Source: Gammaproteobacteria bacterium (GTDB lineage Bacteria > Pseudomonadota > Gammaproteobacteria > Chromatiales > Chromatiaceae). Taken from it: a stretch of 54,712 nt of DNA. This document shows, piece after piece, positions 36,734 through 46,696 of the stretch. The stretch spans positions 1 to 54,712 of the forward strand of contig RZZN01000027.1 of the NCBI GenBank assembly GCA_009929855.1, given 5' to 3'. How positions within the stretch are numbered: position 1 is the first letter of the stretch; every line of letters begins with the position of its first letter. Made by a program: the position numbers and the translations under genes. The notes under the pieces were generated by a model, which worked only from the letters and a program-made list of their open reading frames with translations, did not search any database and was not told the DNA's origin.

Positions 36734-37693
36734 ATGAAGCCATCGCAAGACGTCACACCCCATTCGATCATCACCGAAGAAGACCACGCCTTCTGTCGCG
36801 ACCGCCGCAGTTTTCTCGCCATGCTCGCCGCGACCTCGGCGGGTCTGGTGCTGGGAGCCCCCAACTATGCGGAGGCCGCGTCCCGCCATGCCTCACTCCA
36901 ACATCAGGTCGTCGATCTCGTGACACGCATGCGTCGCGAGGGACTTTTGCAGGAGGGCGAGAAGAGCTCCTGGTCGGTCTATGACTTCACCACCCGCAAG
37001 AAACTGGTCTCGATCAACGAGGCCTTGCCGCGCCAAGCCGCCAGCATGATCAAGCCGTTCGTCGCCCAGGCCTACTTCTTCCAGATGGAGCAATCGCGCG
37101 GACGGGTGCCCTACACGGAAGAAGTCCGCCATGCCATGGAGCAGATGATCCAACGCAGCAGCAACTCCCAAACCAACCGCATCATGGATCTGGTGAGCGA
37201 GCACCAAGCACATCGTGGCCCGGCCGATGTCGAGGCGGTGTTGAAGCAGCGCGCGCCCGACGTCTTCAAGGAGACCCAGATCGTCGAACGCATCCCGGTC
37301 ACCGGTCAGACCTATCGCAACCGCGCCTCAGCGCTCGACTACAGCCGGTTCCTGCTCTCGGTCTGGGACGATCGTCTGCCACAGAGCCGCGAGCAGAAAC
37401 GTCTCATGGGTCTACCAAGCGGCGACCGCTTGTCGAAGGGGCTCGCCGGTCTCCCCGAAGAGGTCCGCGTCTACAACAAGACCGGATCGACCGCCATGTG
37501 CTGCGGCGACATGGGCATCCTCGAGATCCCGGACCAGCGTGGCCGCTATCATGCCTACACCCTGGTGGGCATCATCGAGCGGCCAACCCGGGCCGAGAAC
37601 TATGGGGCTTGGATCAAGAATCGGGGAAATATCATTCGTCGGGTGTCGAATCTGGTATATCTTGAAATGAAGAATCGCCATCGGCTGGTCTGA
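36734..37693 (+). CDS. Tat-exported serine hydrolase of the class A beta-lactamase fold
   Basis: The 319-residue protein has a twin-arginine signal (RDRRSFLAMLAAT at 22-34, cleavage near residue 49). The penicillin-interactive motifs follow in order: SMIK at 104-107 (SxxK), SSN at 142-144 (SxN), and KTG in VYNKTGST near 253. The spacing fits beta-lactamase/transpeptidase folds, but no clear Omega-loop ExxLN is seen. I therefore call it a serine hydrolase or cell-wall peptidase rather than a resistance enzyme. GAGGGAG precedes ATG 36734; the frame is open to 36599 without support. Confidence 0.8.
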   Translation: MKPSQDVTPHSIITEEDHAFCRDRRSFLAMLAATSAGLVLGAPNYAEAASRHASLQHQVVDLVTRMRREGLLQEGEKSSWSVYDFTTRKKLVSINEALPRQAASMIKPFVAQAYFFQMEQSRGRVPYTEEVRHAMEQMIQRSSNSQTNRIMDLVSEHQAHRGPADVEAVLKQRAPDVFKETQIVERIPVTGQTYRNRASALDYSRFLLSVWDDRLPQSREQKRLMGLPSGDRLSKGLAGLPEEVRVYNKTGSTAMCCGDMGILEIPDQRGRYHAYTLVGIIERPTRAENYGAWIKNRGNIIRRVSNLVYLEMKNRHRLV

Positions 37694-37817
37694 CCCGATC
37701 GCCAGACCGCACCATCTCCTGTGCCCGCGCCCGTGGGCTCGGACCATCGAGCGTCACGCGTGCATCCAAGCTGACCGTGTGGCGGATCAGGAGACGATCA
37801 CTGCCACAGGAGGACAG

Positions 37818-38855
37818 ATGAATGCCCCGTCCGGTCACCCGCGCAGTCCGCTCGACCACGTCAGAGCCCCTCGGCGCGTCGAGTGGCGCGCCTTGACCAA
37901 TCGCGCGCCACCACTCGCACTCCTCGCCATCCTGCTCTGTCTTTGCGCGATCCCGCTCCCGGCCAGCGTCGCCGCGAGCATCGCGTCAGAGGGAGCCGAC
38001 ACGGCTCATTCGCCCGCCGCCGCCGAGCGCCAGGCCTGTCTGCGTTGTCACGCCATGCCGACCCTCGCCTATCGCGAGCCGACGACGGGTGACATCGTCA
38101 GTCTCCATATCGACCCACACGCGCTCGCCGACTCGGTGCACGGCCAGCTTGCCTGTCTCGACTGTCACCGCCGCAGCTATCGGCGCTACCCGCATCCCGA
38201 GCGTGCCGCTCCGCGCGAATTCGATTGTATCGGCTGTCATCGCGACGACGACGCGGATCTCGGGCGTCAATGGCTCGGTATCGACGCCGAGTTCCAGCGC
38301 AGCGTGCATGCTGTCTCGACATCGCCTCGGGCCGCCAATTTCGATTGTCATACCTGTCACGATCCGCACCGCTTCCGCCCGGCCGCGGTCGGCGAGCCAC
38401 TCACTGAGATCGTCGCGCGCCACAACGCGGTCTGTCTCTCCTGCCATCGGCGTCTGCTCGAGCCGCAGCGACGCAGTCATGCCTGGCTGCCCAATCGCGA
38501 TGCGCACTGGCAAGCGGTCCGCTGCATCGACTGTCACACACCGCCCGCGCGCGAGGCCAACCATGAGGTCCTCGCCGCCGAGCAGACCGAGCGCAACTGT
38601 GTCGGCTGCCATTCCAGCGATCCAAGACTCCTCGCCGGACTCTATCGGTTCAGGTCCGAGGAAGAGATCGCACGCCGCGGCCTGCTCGCCCAGGCACTCT
38701 TCAACGAGGCCTATGTCATCGGCATGAGCCGCAGCCCCCTGCTCGATCGGCTCAGTCTGATCATCCTGGGTCTGCTGATCCTGGCACTCGCCGCGCATGG
38801 CATCGGCCGTTATCTGGTTCATCGAGCCGGACGTGATTCGCGAGGACGGGCATGA
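37818..38855 (+). CDS. Seven-heme c-type cytochrome with C-terminal membrane anchor
   Basis: The 345-residue protein has a signal sequence (about 31-53), seven CXXCH motifs at Cys74, 113, 137, 177, 206, 236 and 261, and a C-terminal membrane segment at about 312-330. Extra histidines (HIDPHALADSVHG, HDPH, SHAWLP) suggest bis-His ligation throughout. I do not recognise a named family; the layout recalls NapC/NrfB-like or quinol-linked multiheme electron-transfer proteins. AGGAGG lies five bases before ATG 37818; an earlier in-frame start at 37779 is less likely. The stop overlaps the cytochrome b gene (ATGA, 38852-38855), so the products are probably made stoichiometrically. Confidence 0.85.
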   Translation: MNAPSGHPRSPLDHVRAPRRVEWRALTNRAPPLALLAILLCLCAIPLPASVAASIASEGADTAHSPAAAERQACLRCHAMPTLAYREPTTGDIVSLHIDPHALADSVHGQLACLDCHRRSYRRYPHPERAAPREFDCIGCHRDDDADLGRQWLGIDAEFQRSVHAVSTSPRAANFDCHTCHDPHRFRPAAVGEPLTEIVARHNAVCLSCHRRLLEPQRRSHAWLPNRDAHWQAVRCIDCHTPPAREANHEVLAAEQTERNCVGCHSSDPRLLAGLYRFRSEEEIARRGLLAQALFNEAYVIGMSRSPLLDRLSLIILGLLILALAAHGIGRYLVHRAGRDSRGRA

Positions 38856-39493
38856 CGACACTCTATCTCTATCCCCTCTGGGTCAGGGTATGGCATTGGC
38901 TCAACGCCATCCTGTTTCTCGTCTTGATCGCCTCCGGGGTCAGTCTGCATTACGCCGGAACGACTTGGTTGATGCCATTCGCGACCGCGCGCATCCTCCA
39001 CAATGTCGCCGGCATCCTGCTCACACTCGGTTGGATCGGCTTCGTCATCGCCAATGCCCGCACCGCGAACGGGCGCCACTACCGCATCAGGCCGCGGACG
39101 CTGATCGGCGATCTGATCGCCCAGACACGCTACTATCTCCATGGGATCTTCCGCGGTGAGCCCCACCCCTTCCATGTCGAGCCCGAGCGCAAGTTCAACG
39201 CGCTCCAGCAACTCAGCTATCTGGGCGTGATGTATGGCCTGATGCCATTGCTCATCCTCAGCGGCTGGGGCTTTCTCTTCGCCGTCTATCTGCCTCCGAC
39301 CCTGTTCGGGCTTGGCAGTGTCTGGGTCGTGGCGCTCACCCACGTGGCGGTGAGCTATCTACTGGTCCTCTTCCTCGTGACTCATCTCTATATCATCACC
39401 ACTGGTGAGACGGTCTTCGCAAACCTCCGCGCCATGCTCACTGGTTGGCATCGCGCTGACTCATCGTCCACCTCCCGGTCCGAATCCTCATGA
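38852..39493 (+). CDS. Cytochrome b subunit (hydrogenase/formate dehydrogenase gamma-like)
   Basis: The 213-residue membrane protein has four spans and histidines in the positions used for two b hemes in Ni,Fe-hydrogenase, formate dehydrogenase and thiosulfate reductase cytochrome b subunits: VRVWHWLNAILF, ARILHNVAG, and THVAVSYLLVLFLVTHLYIITTGE in the last helices. Such subunits exchange electrons with the quinone pool. It lies between two multiheme c genes, overlapping each by ATGA, so it is the likely quinone-reactive core of the predicted complex. The tail is Ser/Arg-rich. Confidence 0.88.
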   Translation: MTTLYLYPLWVRVWHWLNAILFLVLIASGVSLHYAGTTWLMPFATARILHNVAGILLTLGWIGFVIANARTANGRHYRIRPRTLIGDLIAQTRYYLHGIFRGEPHPFHVEPERKFNALQQLSYLGVMYGLMPLLILSGWGFLFAVYLPPTLFGLGSVWVVALTHVAVSYLLVLFLVTHLYIITTGETVFANLRAMLTGWHRADSSSTSRSESS

Positions 39494-41655
39494 ACGATCG
39501 TCTCTCCGCACTCCTCGCCTCACGGCCACTGCGGCGCCTACTGATCGCGGTCGGCGCGCTGGCCCTGCTCGGTGCACTCTTCAGCCTCCTCTACCCGCTG
39601 GTGTTCGAGACCTACGTCGGAAAGGTCAACGCACCCTTGACCTTCAGCAGCAGCCAGACGCTGAACGATGATGAATTCGAGGCACTGGCGGCCGAGTTGA
39701 GCTGGAGCGCGCGGCACGCGGCAGCCGCAGCGATCGTCGGCGGTGATCCCGAGAGCTTCGAGCGACAGGTCAAGATCGAGATGCTGATGCAGACGCCATC
39801 GCGGATGCGCGAGCATGAGCCCTCGCACATCAAATATTTCCGTGATGCCGGCATTCGTCGCTACGAGGGTCCAAAGACCTGCTTGGAATGCCACGCGACC
39901 ATGCGGGTGCGCGACCAGGAGGGCCGAGCCCAGGTCGTCGACACCCTGGACGATCTCGTCAATTCAGTGCATTTCAAGTTTCAGAGCGACGCGGGTGGTG
40001 GCTTTTCGACCTTCGGCTATGATGGCCGTCGGGTCAACGCCCCGGGCACGCGTCCCATCCCGATCGGCAAGATCAATCGTGCCTGCGGGATCCCGGGCAG
40101 CTTCTCCTGGACCGGCTGGGCGGCACTCATCGCGGCCCGCCCCGAGGCGGCGCAGGGTGCCATCGAGATGCGCAGCGAGGGCTGTGGCCAGTGTCACATC
40201 GGCGGCAATTATCAACCCGCCACCGAGAAGATGATGCCGATCGGCGATGTGCCCGAGGTGGCCAAGGAGGGGATCGACTGTCTGATCTGTCACGCCGCCG
40301 AATATGACATGAACCAGCGCTACGTGATCGAGGACTCGGCGGGGCTGCGCTGGAACCAGGACCGCAGCCTGCGCGCCGCGCTCACCGTCGGCCAAGCGAC
40401 GACCCGCAATTGTCTGCTCTGTCACCAACACAACATGGGCGGCGATGCCTACGCGCACAACGAGGCCGCCCAGGCACTCGGCGAGCACAACCCGCGACTG
40501 CTGCACAAGGGCGCCAAGCGTGGCAATCCATTCAGCCCCGAATCCGATGTCCACGCCGCCGCCGGACTGCTCTGCACCGACTGTCATGTCCCGCAAGGTC
40601 ACAAGATCCCACGCGGTCTGATGGGTGTGGATCTGGTCGCCAACGACCTGCCCGAGGTCGAGGTCTCCTGCGTCAAGTGTCATTCGGAGGCCCCGCACAA
40701 CCGCTCCCAGCACAAGGCGCTGCTCAACGGACACCTCGACCGGCTCGCCTGCACGACTTGCCATGTGCGGTCGTTGGAGGAGAACAACGTGGTCCTGCGC
40801 GACTGGGTCCATCCGACCTGGGACCCGGAGGAGGGCATCTTCAAGGCGACCGACATCTATCGCTCAGGCGCGGTCGGTCAGGGCTTCACCTTCCTCTGGT
40901 TCAATGGCAACGGCACCTTCCTTGCGAACGCGCTCGGCAATCATCCAGACGGATCGAGCACCTATGATCCATTGATGCAGCAGCTCGCGCGCATCGAGGA
41001 TCCCGAGGTGATCGCGGCGGTGCGGGCGCGGGCCACCGAGCTGAAGGAGACCTACCCACACATCGACATCGATGACTATGTGCGGGCCGCGACCGATCCG
41101 CTCTCCCAGCTCACGCCCGAGCAGCTCGAGCAACGCCGCGCCCTGCTCGAGCGCAACCTGCGGGTCCACATGGACGAGGGACAGAGCAAGCTCTATCCAT
41201 TCAAGCTCTTCAACGCCATGATGTACGAGGATCTGGGCAACCAAGGCCCCTTCGGCGCCATGATCCTACCCTTCGATTACGCGACCTATCACGAGACGGG
41301 CGACAGTCAGGCGGCCATGATCCAGGCGATCCGCGATCCGATCGTGCGGCGGATGTACGAGACGCCCTTCAAGCTCTACATGATGGACGAATTCATGGCC
41401 TATTTCGGTGTCGCCGAGGGCTGGCGCACCCAGTATCCGCTGGCCAGCGGCGAGCTGCGCGATGTAGAGCCGCGCTGGATGCGCCAAATGGGCTCGCTCA
41501 AGATCAGCCATGGCATCCAGCCAGTGGGCCGTGACTGCATCGAGTGCCACTCACCGAACGGTATCCTCGATTACCAGGGGCTCGGCTACTCGCCCGAGCG
41601 CGCCGCCGAGCTGCAACACCTGGATATCGTCGAGAATCTGCGCCCGGCAGGCTAG
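39490..41655 (+). CDS. Membrane-anchored octaheme cytochrome c (Otr-like, substrate unknown)
   Basis: The 721-residue protein has an uncleaved N-terminal anchor (about 16-38). Eight CXXCH motifs lie at Cys131, 232, 264, 308, 362, 394, 421 and 683. The first seven sit within 300 residues, with a heme-free stretch of about 260 residues before the last. The segment CGIPGSFSWTGW between hemes 1 and 2, then GCGQCHIGGNY, GIDCLICHAAEYD and NCLLCHQHNMGGDA, resembles the plan of octaheme tetrathionate reductase (Otr) and related proteins, but I cannot assign it firmly. No CXXCK is present, so it is not TvNiR-like. It overlaps the cytochrome b gene (ATGA at 39490-39493). It is the likely catalytic or terminal subunit. 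Confidence 0.82.
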   Translation: MNDRLSALLASRPLRRLLIAVGALALLGALFSLLYPLVFETYVGKVNAPLTFSSSQTLNDDEFEALAAELSWSARHAAAAAIVGGDPESFERQVKIEMLMQTPSRMREHEPSHIKYFRDAGIRRYEGPKTCLECHATMRVRDQEGRAQVVDTLDDLVNSVHFKFQSDAGGGFSTFGYDGRRVNAPGTRPIPIGKINRACGIPGSFSWTGWAALIAARPEAAQGAIEMRSEGCGQCHIGGNYQPATEKMMPIGDVPEVAKEGIDCLICHAAEYDMNQRYVIEDSAGLRWNQDRSLRAALTVGQATTRNCLLCHQHNMGGDAYAHNEAAQALGEHNPRLLHKGAKRGNPFSPESDVHAAAGLLCTDCHVPQGHKIPRGLMGVDLVANDLPEVEVSCVKCHSEAPHNRSQHKALLNGHLDRLACTTCHVRSLEENNVVLRDWVHPTWDPEEGIFKATDIYRSGAVGQGFTFLWFNGNGTFLANALGNHPDGSSTYDPLMQQLARIEDPEVIAAVRARATELKETYPHIDIDDYVRAATDPLSQLTPEQLEQRRALLERNLRVHMDEGQSKLYPFKLFNAMMYEDLGNQGPFGAMILPFDYATYHETGDSQAAMIQAIRDPIVRRMYETPFKLYMMDEFMAYFGVAEGWRTQYPLASGELRDVEPRWMRQMGSLKISHGIQPVGRDCIECHSPNGILDYQGLGYSPERAAELQHLDIVENLRPAG

Positions 41656-41658
41656 CAC

Positions 41659-41689
41659 GGGAGACCTCCGACCAAGCGCCGGAGGATCC
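41659..41689. terminator. Hairpin between convergent genes
   Basis: CCTCCG (41665-41670) pairs with CGGAGG (41680-41685), and the stem continues imperfectly with GGGA and TCCC outside. It begins just past the octaheme gene stop and faces the convergent membrane protein gene. No U-tract is present. Confidence 0.4.
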
Positions 41690-41731
41690 CGCGGGCACCA
41701 TCGCGCCTTGTTCCCTGTCCCGCGTCCGACG

Positions 41732-42130
41732 CTAGCCGCGCTTGAAGAGCCGCTCGATCAGCGTCGCCATCGATCCACCACCACGCCCGATGAGGCGAGG
41801 CGCAAGCAGCAGAAGCGCTGGCGCGGTCAAGAGCGGCACCAGATAGACCAGCAAACCCGTCGGATCATCGAGCAGGGTGCGCTGAATCAGCGCGCTCAGC
41901 AGCTGCAGGCCGGCCAACGCCAGGATCATGGGTGGCCGGGCGGGGACTGGCATGAACCAGACGATGATCGACAAGATCAGATAGGGGATCATCCAGGTGG
42001 CCAGCAGCAGCGGATCGAGCCGATGAGCACTCTCGAAATGAGGCACCACGGCGACCAGGAATGACAAGGCAAAACCCACGACCAACGTCAGGAAGACCCA
42101 GATCTCATGGCCCTCGTAACTCTCCTCCAT
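41732..42130 (-). CDS. Unknown small membrane protein
   Basis: The 132-residue hydrophobic protein has about four membrane segments (13-33, 43-60, 68-88 and 98-113) and a basic C-terminus. No family is recognised. I start at ATG 42130, with AGG about 9 bases upstream; another ATG is three codons earlier. It is convergent with the octaheme operon and separated from mutS by about 200 bases, and nothing in it suggests heme or metal binding. Confidence 0.6.
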   Translation of the reverse strand: MEESYEGHEIWVFLTLVVGFALSFLVAVVPHFESAHRLDPLLLATWMIPYLILSIIVWFMPVPARPPMILALAGLQLLSALIQRTLLDDPTGLLVYLVPLLTAPALLLLAPRLIGRGGGSMATLIERLFKRG

Positions 42131-42333
42131 TGCAAGCATCCTCGTGTTGTCGTTCGATGACGAGATGCGACGGCCGCGATCGTCATGGCGAGTCCACCCG
42201 ATCGCTGCACGCCATCCCTCCCGGCGGCTGACGGCTCAGCACTGTCGGTCAGCCTAGGATAGCCGCACTCGCCGCGCCAAGACACCCAGAGCAGCGCCAC
42301 GCGCGGTCCTGGCCGACCCCGCGCAGGCCACTC

Positions 42334-44943
42334 CTAGCCATGCCCCGGTGGACTCGGAGACGCGCCGAGCGCGAGCGCCTTGAGCCGATAGATGAGCTCG
42401 AGCGCGGCCTTCGGTGTCAAGGTATCTGGGTCGATCGACTCGATCGCAAGCGCGAGCGGATGCGGCTCGGCGGGCGCTGACACTGGATCGGGATCGAGTG
42501 GAAAAAGCGTGAGTTGGACCGCGTCGCGCTCGGCATGGCGCCGCGCCCCGGCCTCGAGCTCGCGCAGTCGCTCGCGGGCGCGCCGAATGACAGCAGGGGG
42601 GACGCCAGCGAGTGCCGCCACCGCCAGACCATAGCTCTGGTTGGCCGGACCTTCGCGCAGTGCATGCATGAAGACGATGCGATGGGCGTGCTCGACCGCG
42701 TCGAGATGCACGTTGGCAATCCCGGGGTATTCCTCCGGCAGGGTGGTCAGCTCGAAATAATGGGTGGCGAAGAGACTGAATGCGCCGATGCGGGTCGCCA
42801 GCTCGACGGCGCACGACCAGGCGAGCGAGAGCCCGTCGAATGTGCTGGTGCCGCGTCCGACCTCATCCATGAGCACCAGGCTTTGGGCGGTCGCATTGTT
42901 GAGGATGTTGGCGGTCTCCTCCATCTCGACCATGAAGGTGGATCGTCCCCCGGCCAGGTCGTCCGCGGCCCCGATGCGCGAGAAGATCCGATCGACCGGG
43001 CCGATCCGCGCCGCGCTCGCTGGAACGAAGCTGCCGCTGTAGGCAAGTAGGACGATCAGTGCATGCTGACGCATGTAGGTCGACTTACCGCCCATGTTGG
43101 GACCCGTGATGATCAGCATGCGGCGACGCCGGTCCAGACGCAGTCCGTTGGCGATGAATGGCCCGTCGCGGACCGCCTCGACCACTGGATGGCGCCCATC
43201 GGTGATCTCGATCTCGATCTCGTCGGTCAGACGTGGCCGTGTCCAGTCCAAGGCTCGCGCCCGCTCGGCCAGATTGGTCAGCACATCGAGCGTCGCCACC
43301 GCCTCGGCCGTGCGCTGCAGCCCCACCAGCGACTCGGCGAGCCGCGCGAGCAGATCCTCGTAGAGCGACTTCTCGCGAGCCAGCGCGCGCTCACGGCTAC
43401 TCAGCACCTCGTCCTCGAAGCGCTTGAGCTCGGGCGTGATGTAGCGCTCCACCCCCTTGAGCGTCTGACGCCGGCTGTAATCGGATGGCACCTGCTCGGA
43501 TTGGGCGCGTCCCAGCTCGATGTAATAGCCGTGCACCCGATTGTAGCCCACCTTGAGTCCCGGGATCCCCGTGCGCACACGCTCGCGCGCCTCCAGGTCG
43601 AGCAGGAAACGATCGGCGTTGGCCGACAATGCACGCAGCCGATCCAGCTCAGGGTCATAGCCAGGTGCCATGACCCCGCCATCGCGGATCAACATGGGCG
43701 GCTGGGCGATGATGGCGCGCTCGAGCAGATCCAGGGTCTCTGGATGGGTGCCGATGCGCTCGCTCAGATCGAGCAACAATGGATCATCGGTGGCGCCCAG
43801 GGGCGCGCGCAGCGCGGGGATCCGAGTCAAGCCCTCGCGCAGCACCGCGAGATCGCGCGGCCGCGCCGAGCCCAAGGCGACACGCGAGAGGATGCGCTCC
43901 AGATCGCCGATCTCGGCAAGGGTCTCGTGCAGCATGGCGCCATCGCCCCGCTCGATCAGGGTCGCGATGGCGGCATGTCGTGACTCGACCAGAGCGCGCT
44001 CACGCAACGGACGGCCCAACCAACGTTTCAGCAGGCGACTACCCATGGCGGTCGCGGTGCGATCGAGCACGCCGGCCAGGGTATGCTCGGGACGACCGCC
44101 GAGACTCTCGGTGATCTCGAGATTGCGCCGGGTCGCGGCGTCCAGGATGAGTGATTGATCGCGTTGCTCGGTGGTCAGACCACGCACATGCGGGAGCGCG
44201 CCGAGCTGGGTGTCGCGCACATATTGCAGTAGACAGCCTGCCGCCCCCACGGCTAGATCGAGCCCGGCGCAGCCGAATCCATGCAGGTCGCGCGTGCCGA
44301 ATTGGTCGCAGAGTAGACGCGTGGCGCTCTCCCGATCGAAGTGCCAGCTCGGGCGGCGCGTGAGTCCCTGCTCGAGTCGCAAGGTCTCGGGCAGTTGGCT
44401 GTCCTCCGCGATCAGGGTCTCGGCCGGTTTGAGCCGCTCCAGCTCGCTGGTCAAGGCCTCGAGGCCGCCCACCTCAAGGACCGAGAAGCGTCCGCTCGCC
44501 AGCTCCAGGACCGCCACGCCGTAAGCGGCACGCCCCTCGGCGATCGCGACCAGCAGACTCTCTCTCCGCTCATCGAGCAAGGCCTCATCGGTCAGGGTGC
44601 CAGGCGTCACCACCCGCACCACCTTGCGCTCGACCGGACCACGGCTCTGCGCGGGATCACCGACCTGCTCGCAGATGGCGACCGAGACCCCCTTGCGGAC
44701 CAGTCGCGCCAGATAGGCCTCGGCGGCATGATAGGGCACGCCGGCCATGGGGATCGGGCGACCCGCCGACTGGCCACGCTTGGTCAAGGTGATGTCGAGC
44801 AACCGCGCCGCCCGCTCGGCGTCCTCGAAGAAGAGCTCGTAGAAATCGCCCATGCGGTAGAAGAGCAGCAGATCCGGATACTCCGCCTTGAGACGAAGAT
44901 ACTGCTGCATGACTGGGGTGTGTTGGCTGAAGGGATCGGACAT
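42334..44943 (-). CDS. mutS: DNA mismatch repair protein MutS
   Basis: MutS recognises mismatches and recruits MutL. The 869-residue protein has the N-terminal mismatch-binding F-x-E motif region ([17 protein letters not shown] at about 29-45). The C-terminal ABC-type ATPase carries [15 protein letters not shown] near residue 615, [20 protein letters not shown], and [14 protein letters not shown]. Length is normal for MutS1. The start is at 44943. The divergent gap to the next gene carries a large palindrome at 44962-44988. Confidence 0.97.
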   Translation of the reverse strand: MSDPFSQHTPVMQQYLRLKAEYPDLLLFYRMGDFYELFFEDAERAARLLDITLTKRGQSAGRPIPMAGVPYHAAEAYLARLVRKGVSVAICEQVGDPAQSRGPVERKVVRVVTPGTLTDEALLDERRESLLVAIAEGRAAYGVAVLELASGRFSVLEVGGLEALTSELERLKPAETLIAEDSQLPETLRLEQGLTRRPSWHFDRESATRLLCDQFGTRDLHGFGCAGLDLAVGAAGCLLQYVRDTQLGALPHVRGLTTEQRDQSLILDAATRRNLEITESLGGRPEHTLAGVLDRTATAMGSRLLKRWLGRPLRERALVESRHAAIATLIERGDGAMLHETLAEIGDLERILSRVALGSARPRDLAVLREGLTRIPALRAPLGATDDPLLLDLSERIGTHPETLDLLERAIIAQPPMLIRDGGVMAPGYDPELDRLRALSANADRFLLDLEARERVRTGIPGLKVGYNRVHGYYIELGRAQSEQVPSDYSRRQTLKGVERYITPELKRFEDEVLSSRERALAREKSLYEDLLARLAESLVGLQRTAEAVATLDVLTNLAERARALDWTRPRLTDEIEIEITDGRHPVVEAVRDGPFIANGLRLDRRRRMLIITGPNMGGKSTYMRQHALIVLLAYSGSFVPASAARIGPVDRIFSRIGAADDLAGGRSTFMVEMEETANILNNATAQSLVLMDEVGRGTSTFDGLSLAWSCAVELATRIGAFSLFATHYFELTTLPEEYPGIANVHLDAVEHAHRIVFMHALREGPANQSYGLAVAALAGVPPAVIRRARERLRELEAGARRHAERDAVQLTLFPLDPDPVSAPAEPHPLALAIESIDPDTLTPKAALELIYRLKALALGASPSPPGHG

Positions 44944-44961
44944 GAAGGGCGCGTGTCACAC

Positions 44962-44988
44962 TTGACCTGGGTGTCTGGATCAGGTCAA
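44962..44988. promoter_or_regulatory. Palindrome between mutS and divergent gene
   Basis: Perfect 8-base arms, TTGACCTG and CAGGTCAA, are separated by 11 bases and lie 19 bases upstream of mutS. The spacing is too wide for an FNR-type box. Each arm also offers a TTGACC -35-like hexamer for outward transcription, so it could be an operator or the overlapping divergent promoters. Confidence 0.35.
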
Positions 44989-45090
44989 CGATACCCCGAG
45001 TCGATGATGCGGGCCATGACCAATCCTCACCGCGGTCGCTGGCGCACTCGAGCGATGCCAATCCGCCTCTCGAGCGGGTAGAATCGCGCC

Positions 45091-45651
45091 ATGCAACGCG
45101 ACTTCAAGATCCCCAAGCTCTACAAGACACTCTTGATGCTGGCGCTCGTCTTCGGCCCCTTCTACTGGCTGGCCTTCACCGAGGACGGGCAATGGCGAAC
45201 CGACCTGGCGCTCATGTTCTTGTTGGGCAAACCCGAGATCAACCTGGCCGTGGATACCCTGACACCCGCGGTGACCGAGGGCCAGATCCGCGAGACCTTC
45301 CCCAAGCTCGCGCTGGAATGCGCCGATGGACCCAATCCATTCGGCCAGCGACTCTGCGCCGCTGCGATCGGCGCCTTCAACGGGATTCCAGCGGCATCCC
45401 TGACGCTCTTCTCGCGCGAGGACCAGCTGACGGCGGTCAAGATCCAGTATCGCCGGGCCTATCATCAGCGGATGCGCGATTGGGTCGAGGCGCGCGTTGC
45501 CGAACACACCATCGATCAGCCAGCCGAGATCGCGCAGTCGGTGGCAAGCTGGACCTTGGCGCATGGGCGTCTAGTGATGCGCGACGGAGCGCTGCAACCC
45601 GATGAGGAGCCCGCGCTCTTCTGGCTGGCACGCACGGCACCGGGGCCCTGA
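45091..45651 (+). CDS. Unknown protein with N-terminal membrane anchor
   Basis: The 186-residue protein has one hydrophobic segment (about 10-28) followed by a soluble, presumably periplasmic region with two cysteines (LECADGPNPFGQRLCAAA at 74-91) that could form a disulfide. No family is recognised. It is divergent from mutS and convergent with a TSUP permease gene. Confidence 0.65.
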   Translation: MQRDFKIPKLYKTLLMLALVFGPFYWLAFTEDGQWRTDLALMFLLGKPEINLAVDTLTPAVTEGQIRETFPKLALECADGPNPFGQRLCAAAIGAFNGIPAASLTLFSREDQLTAVKIQYRRAYHQRMRDWVEARVAEHTIDQPAEIAQSVASWTLAHGRLVMRDGALQPDEEPALFWLARTAPGP

Positions 45652-45658
45652 GCCAAGC

Positions 45659-45677
45659 GGCGGGATGCGATCCCGCC
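45659..45677. terminator. Bidirectional hairpin between convergent genes
   Basis: GGCGGGAT and ATCCCGCC form a perfect 8-base stem with a GCG loop, 8 bases after the upstream stop codon and 30 bases before the convergent TSUP stop. There are no flanking T-runs, but its position supports a shared terminator. Confidence 0.6.
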
Positions 45678-45707
45678 TCGCCCGCGACGCCACCAGCAAT
45701 GCGCCGC

Positions 45708-46469
45708 TCAGCCACCCGCAAGCTGATCCCACAAGAGCTTGGCCGAGATCAGGATGGACGAGACCACCAGGATCGGCCGCACCAGTGCCGCGCCGTGCTT
45801 GAGAACCAGGTGCGAGCCCAGCCAGGCCCCGATGAGTTGGCCGGCTGCCATCACCGCGGCCAGCATCCAGACCACCTGCCCGGCATGGGCGAAGAGGATC
45901 AAGGCGGCCAGATTACTGGTGAAATTGAGCAGCTTGGTGTGTGCCGTGGCACGCCGCAGGTTGTAGCCGAGCAGGGCCACATAGCCGATCGCGAAGAATG
46001 TCCCGGTCCCCGGCCCGAAGAAGCCGTCATAGAAGCCGACCCCGACACCGACCGTCAGTGCAAAGGTCGGGGTTGCGATACGCCGATGCGAATCCAGATC
46101 AGAGACCCGCGGCGAGAACAGGAAATAGAGCGAGAAGCCCAGGAGCAGCAAGGGGATCAGCTGGCGCAGCAGCGCGCTGTCGATCTGTTGGACCGCGATC
46201 GCCCCAAGCATCGCGCCCACGAAGGTACAAGCTACGGTGAATGACACCGCGCGCGGATCGACCCAGCCTTTGCGCATGAAATGGAGCGTTGCCGTCCCGC
46301 TGCCGAAGACGGCCTGGGCCTTGTTCGTCGCCAGACTCTCCACCGGAGCGAGCCCCGCCCAGAGGAGCGCCGGGATGGTGATGAGACCACCCCCGCCGGC
46401 GATGGCGTCGACGAAGCCAGCCAACAGCGCTAGACCAAAGAGCGGTGGCGCGAGCGCGATCAGGTCCAT
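45708..46469 (-). CDS. TSUP family (TauE/SafE) permease
   Basis: The 253-residue membrane protein has about seven to eight spans in two pseudo-repeats. The diagnostic pairs are GFVDAIAGGGGLITIPAL with NKAQAVFGSGTA, and GFYDGFFGPGTGTFF with HTKLLNFTSNLAAL. TSUP proteins move sulfite, sulfonates or other organic anions. In a sulfur oxidiser, sulfite or sulfoacetate export is an attractive guess, but the sequence does not specify the substrate. Confidence 0.9.
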   Translation of the reverse strand: MDLIALAPPLFGLALLAGFVDAIAGGGGLITIPALLWAGLAPVESLATNKAQAVFGSGTATLHFMRKGWVDPRAVSFTVACTFVGAMLGAIAVQQIDSALLRQLIPLLLLGFSLYFLFSPRVSDLDSHRRIATPTFALTVGVGVGFYDGFFGPGTGTFFAIGYVALLGYNLRRATAHTKLLNFTSNLAALILFAHAGQVVWMLAAVMAAGQLIGAWLGSHLVLKHGAALVRPILVVSSILISAKLLWDQLAGG

Positions 46470-46696
46470 GGCGAGTGTTCTGCAGGCATCGGACGGATCT
46501 GCTCGGACTCGCTCACACGGACATCATGACCGCGACATGGCCACAGGTTTCGGGCCGCTTCGATCGAGCTGTCGAAGCAGGACCAGGCCGCTCTGGGCAA
46601 TCTGCGCTCACCGCCAGCATCGCGCGCTTGACGCCACACAGGATCCAATCCAGCCTTGCGACACGTTGCAAGCAGCCGCTGATCGGCGTCAGGCTC

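Noticed and set aside
36734-37693. Beta-lactamase resistance gene
   Set aside because: SxxK, SxN and KTG are present but no clear Omega-loop Glu motif is seen, and there is no resistance context; serine hydrolase is the safer call.
39490-41655. Octaheme protein as a hydroxylamine oxidoreductase or nitrite reductase
   Set aside because: It has no CXXCK heme and no HAO-type C-terminal crosslinking tyrosine context that I could see; the resemblance is to the Otr-like plan.
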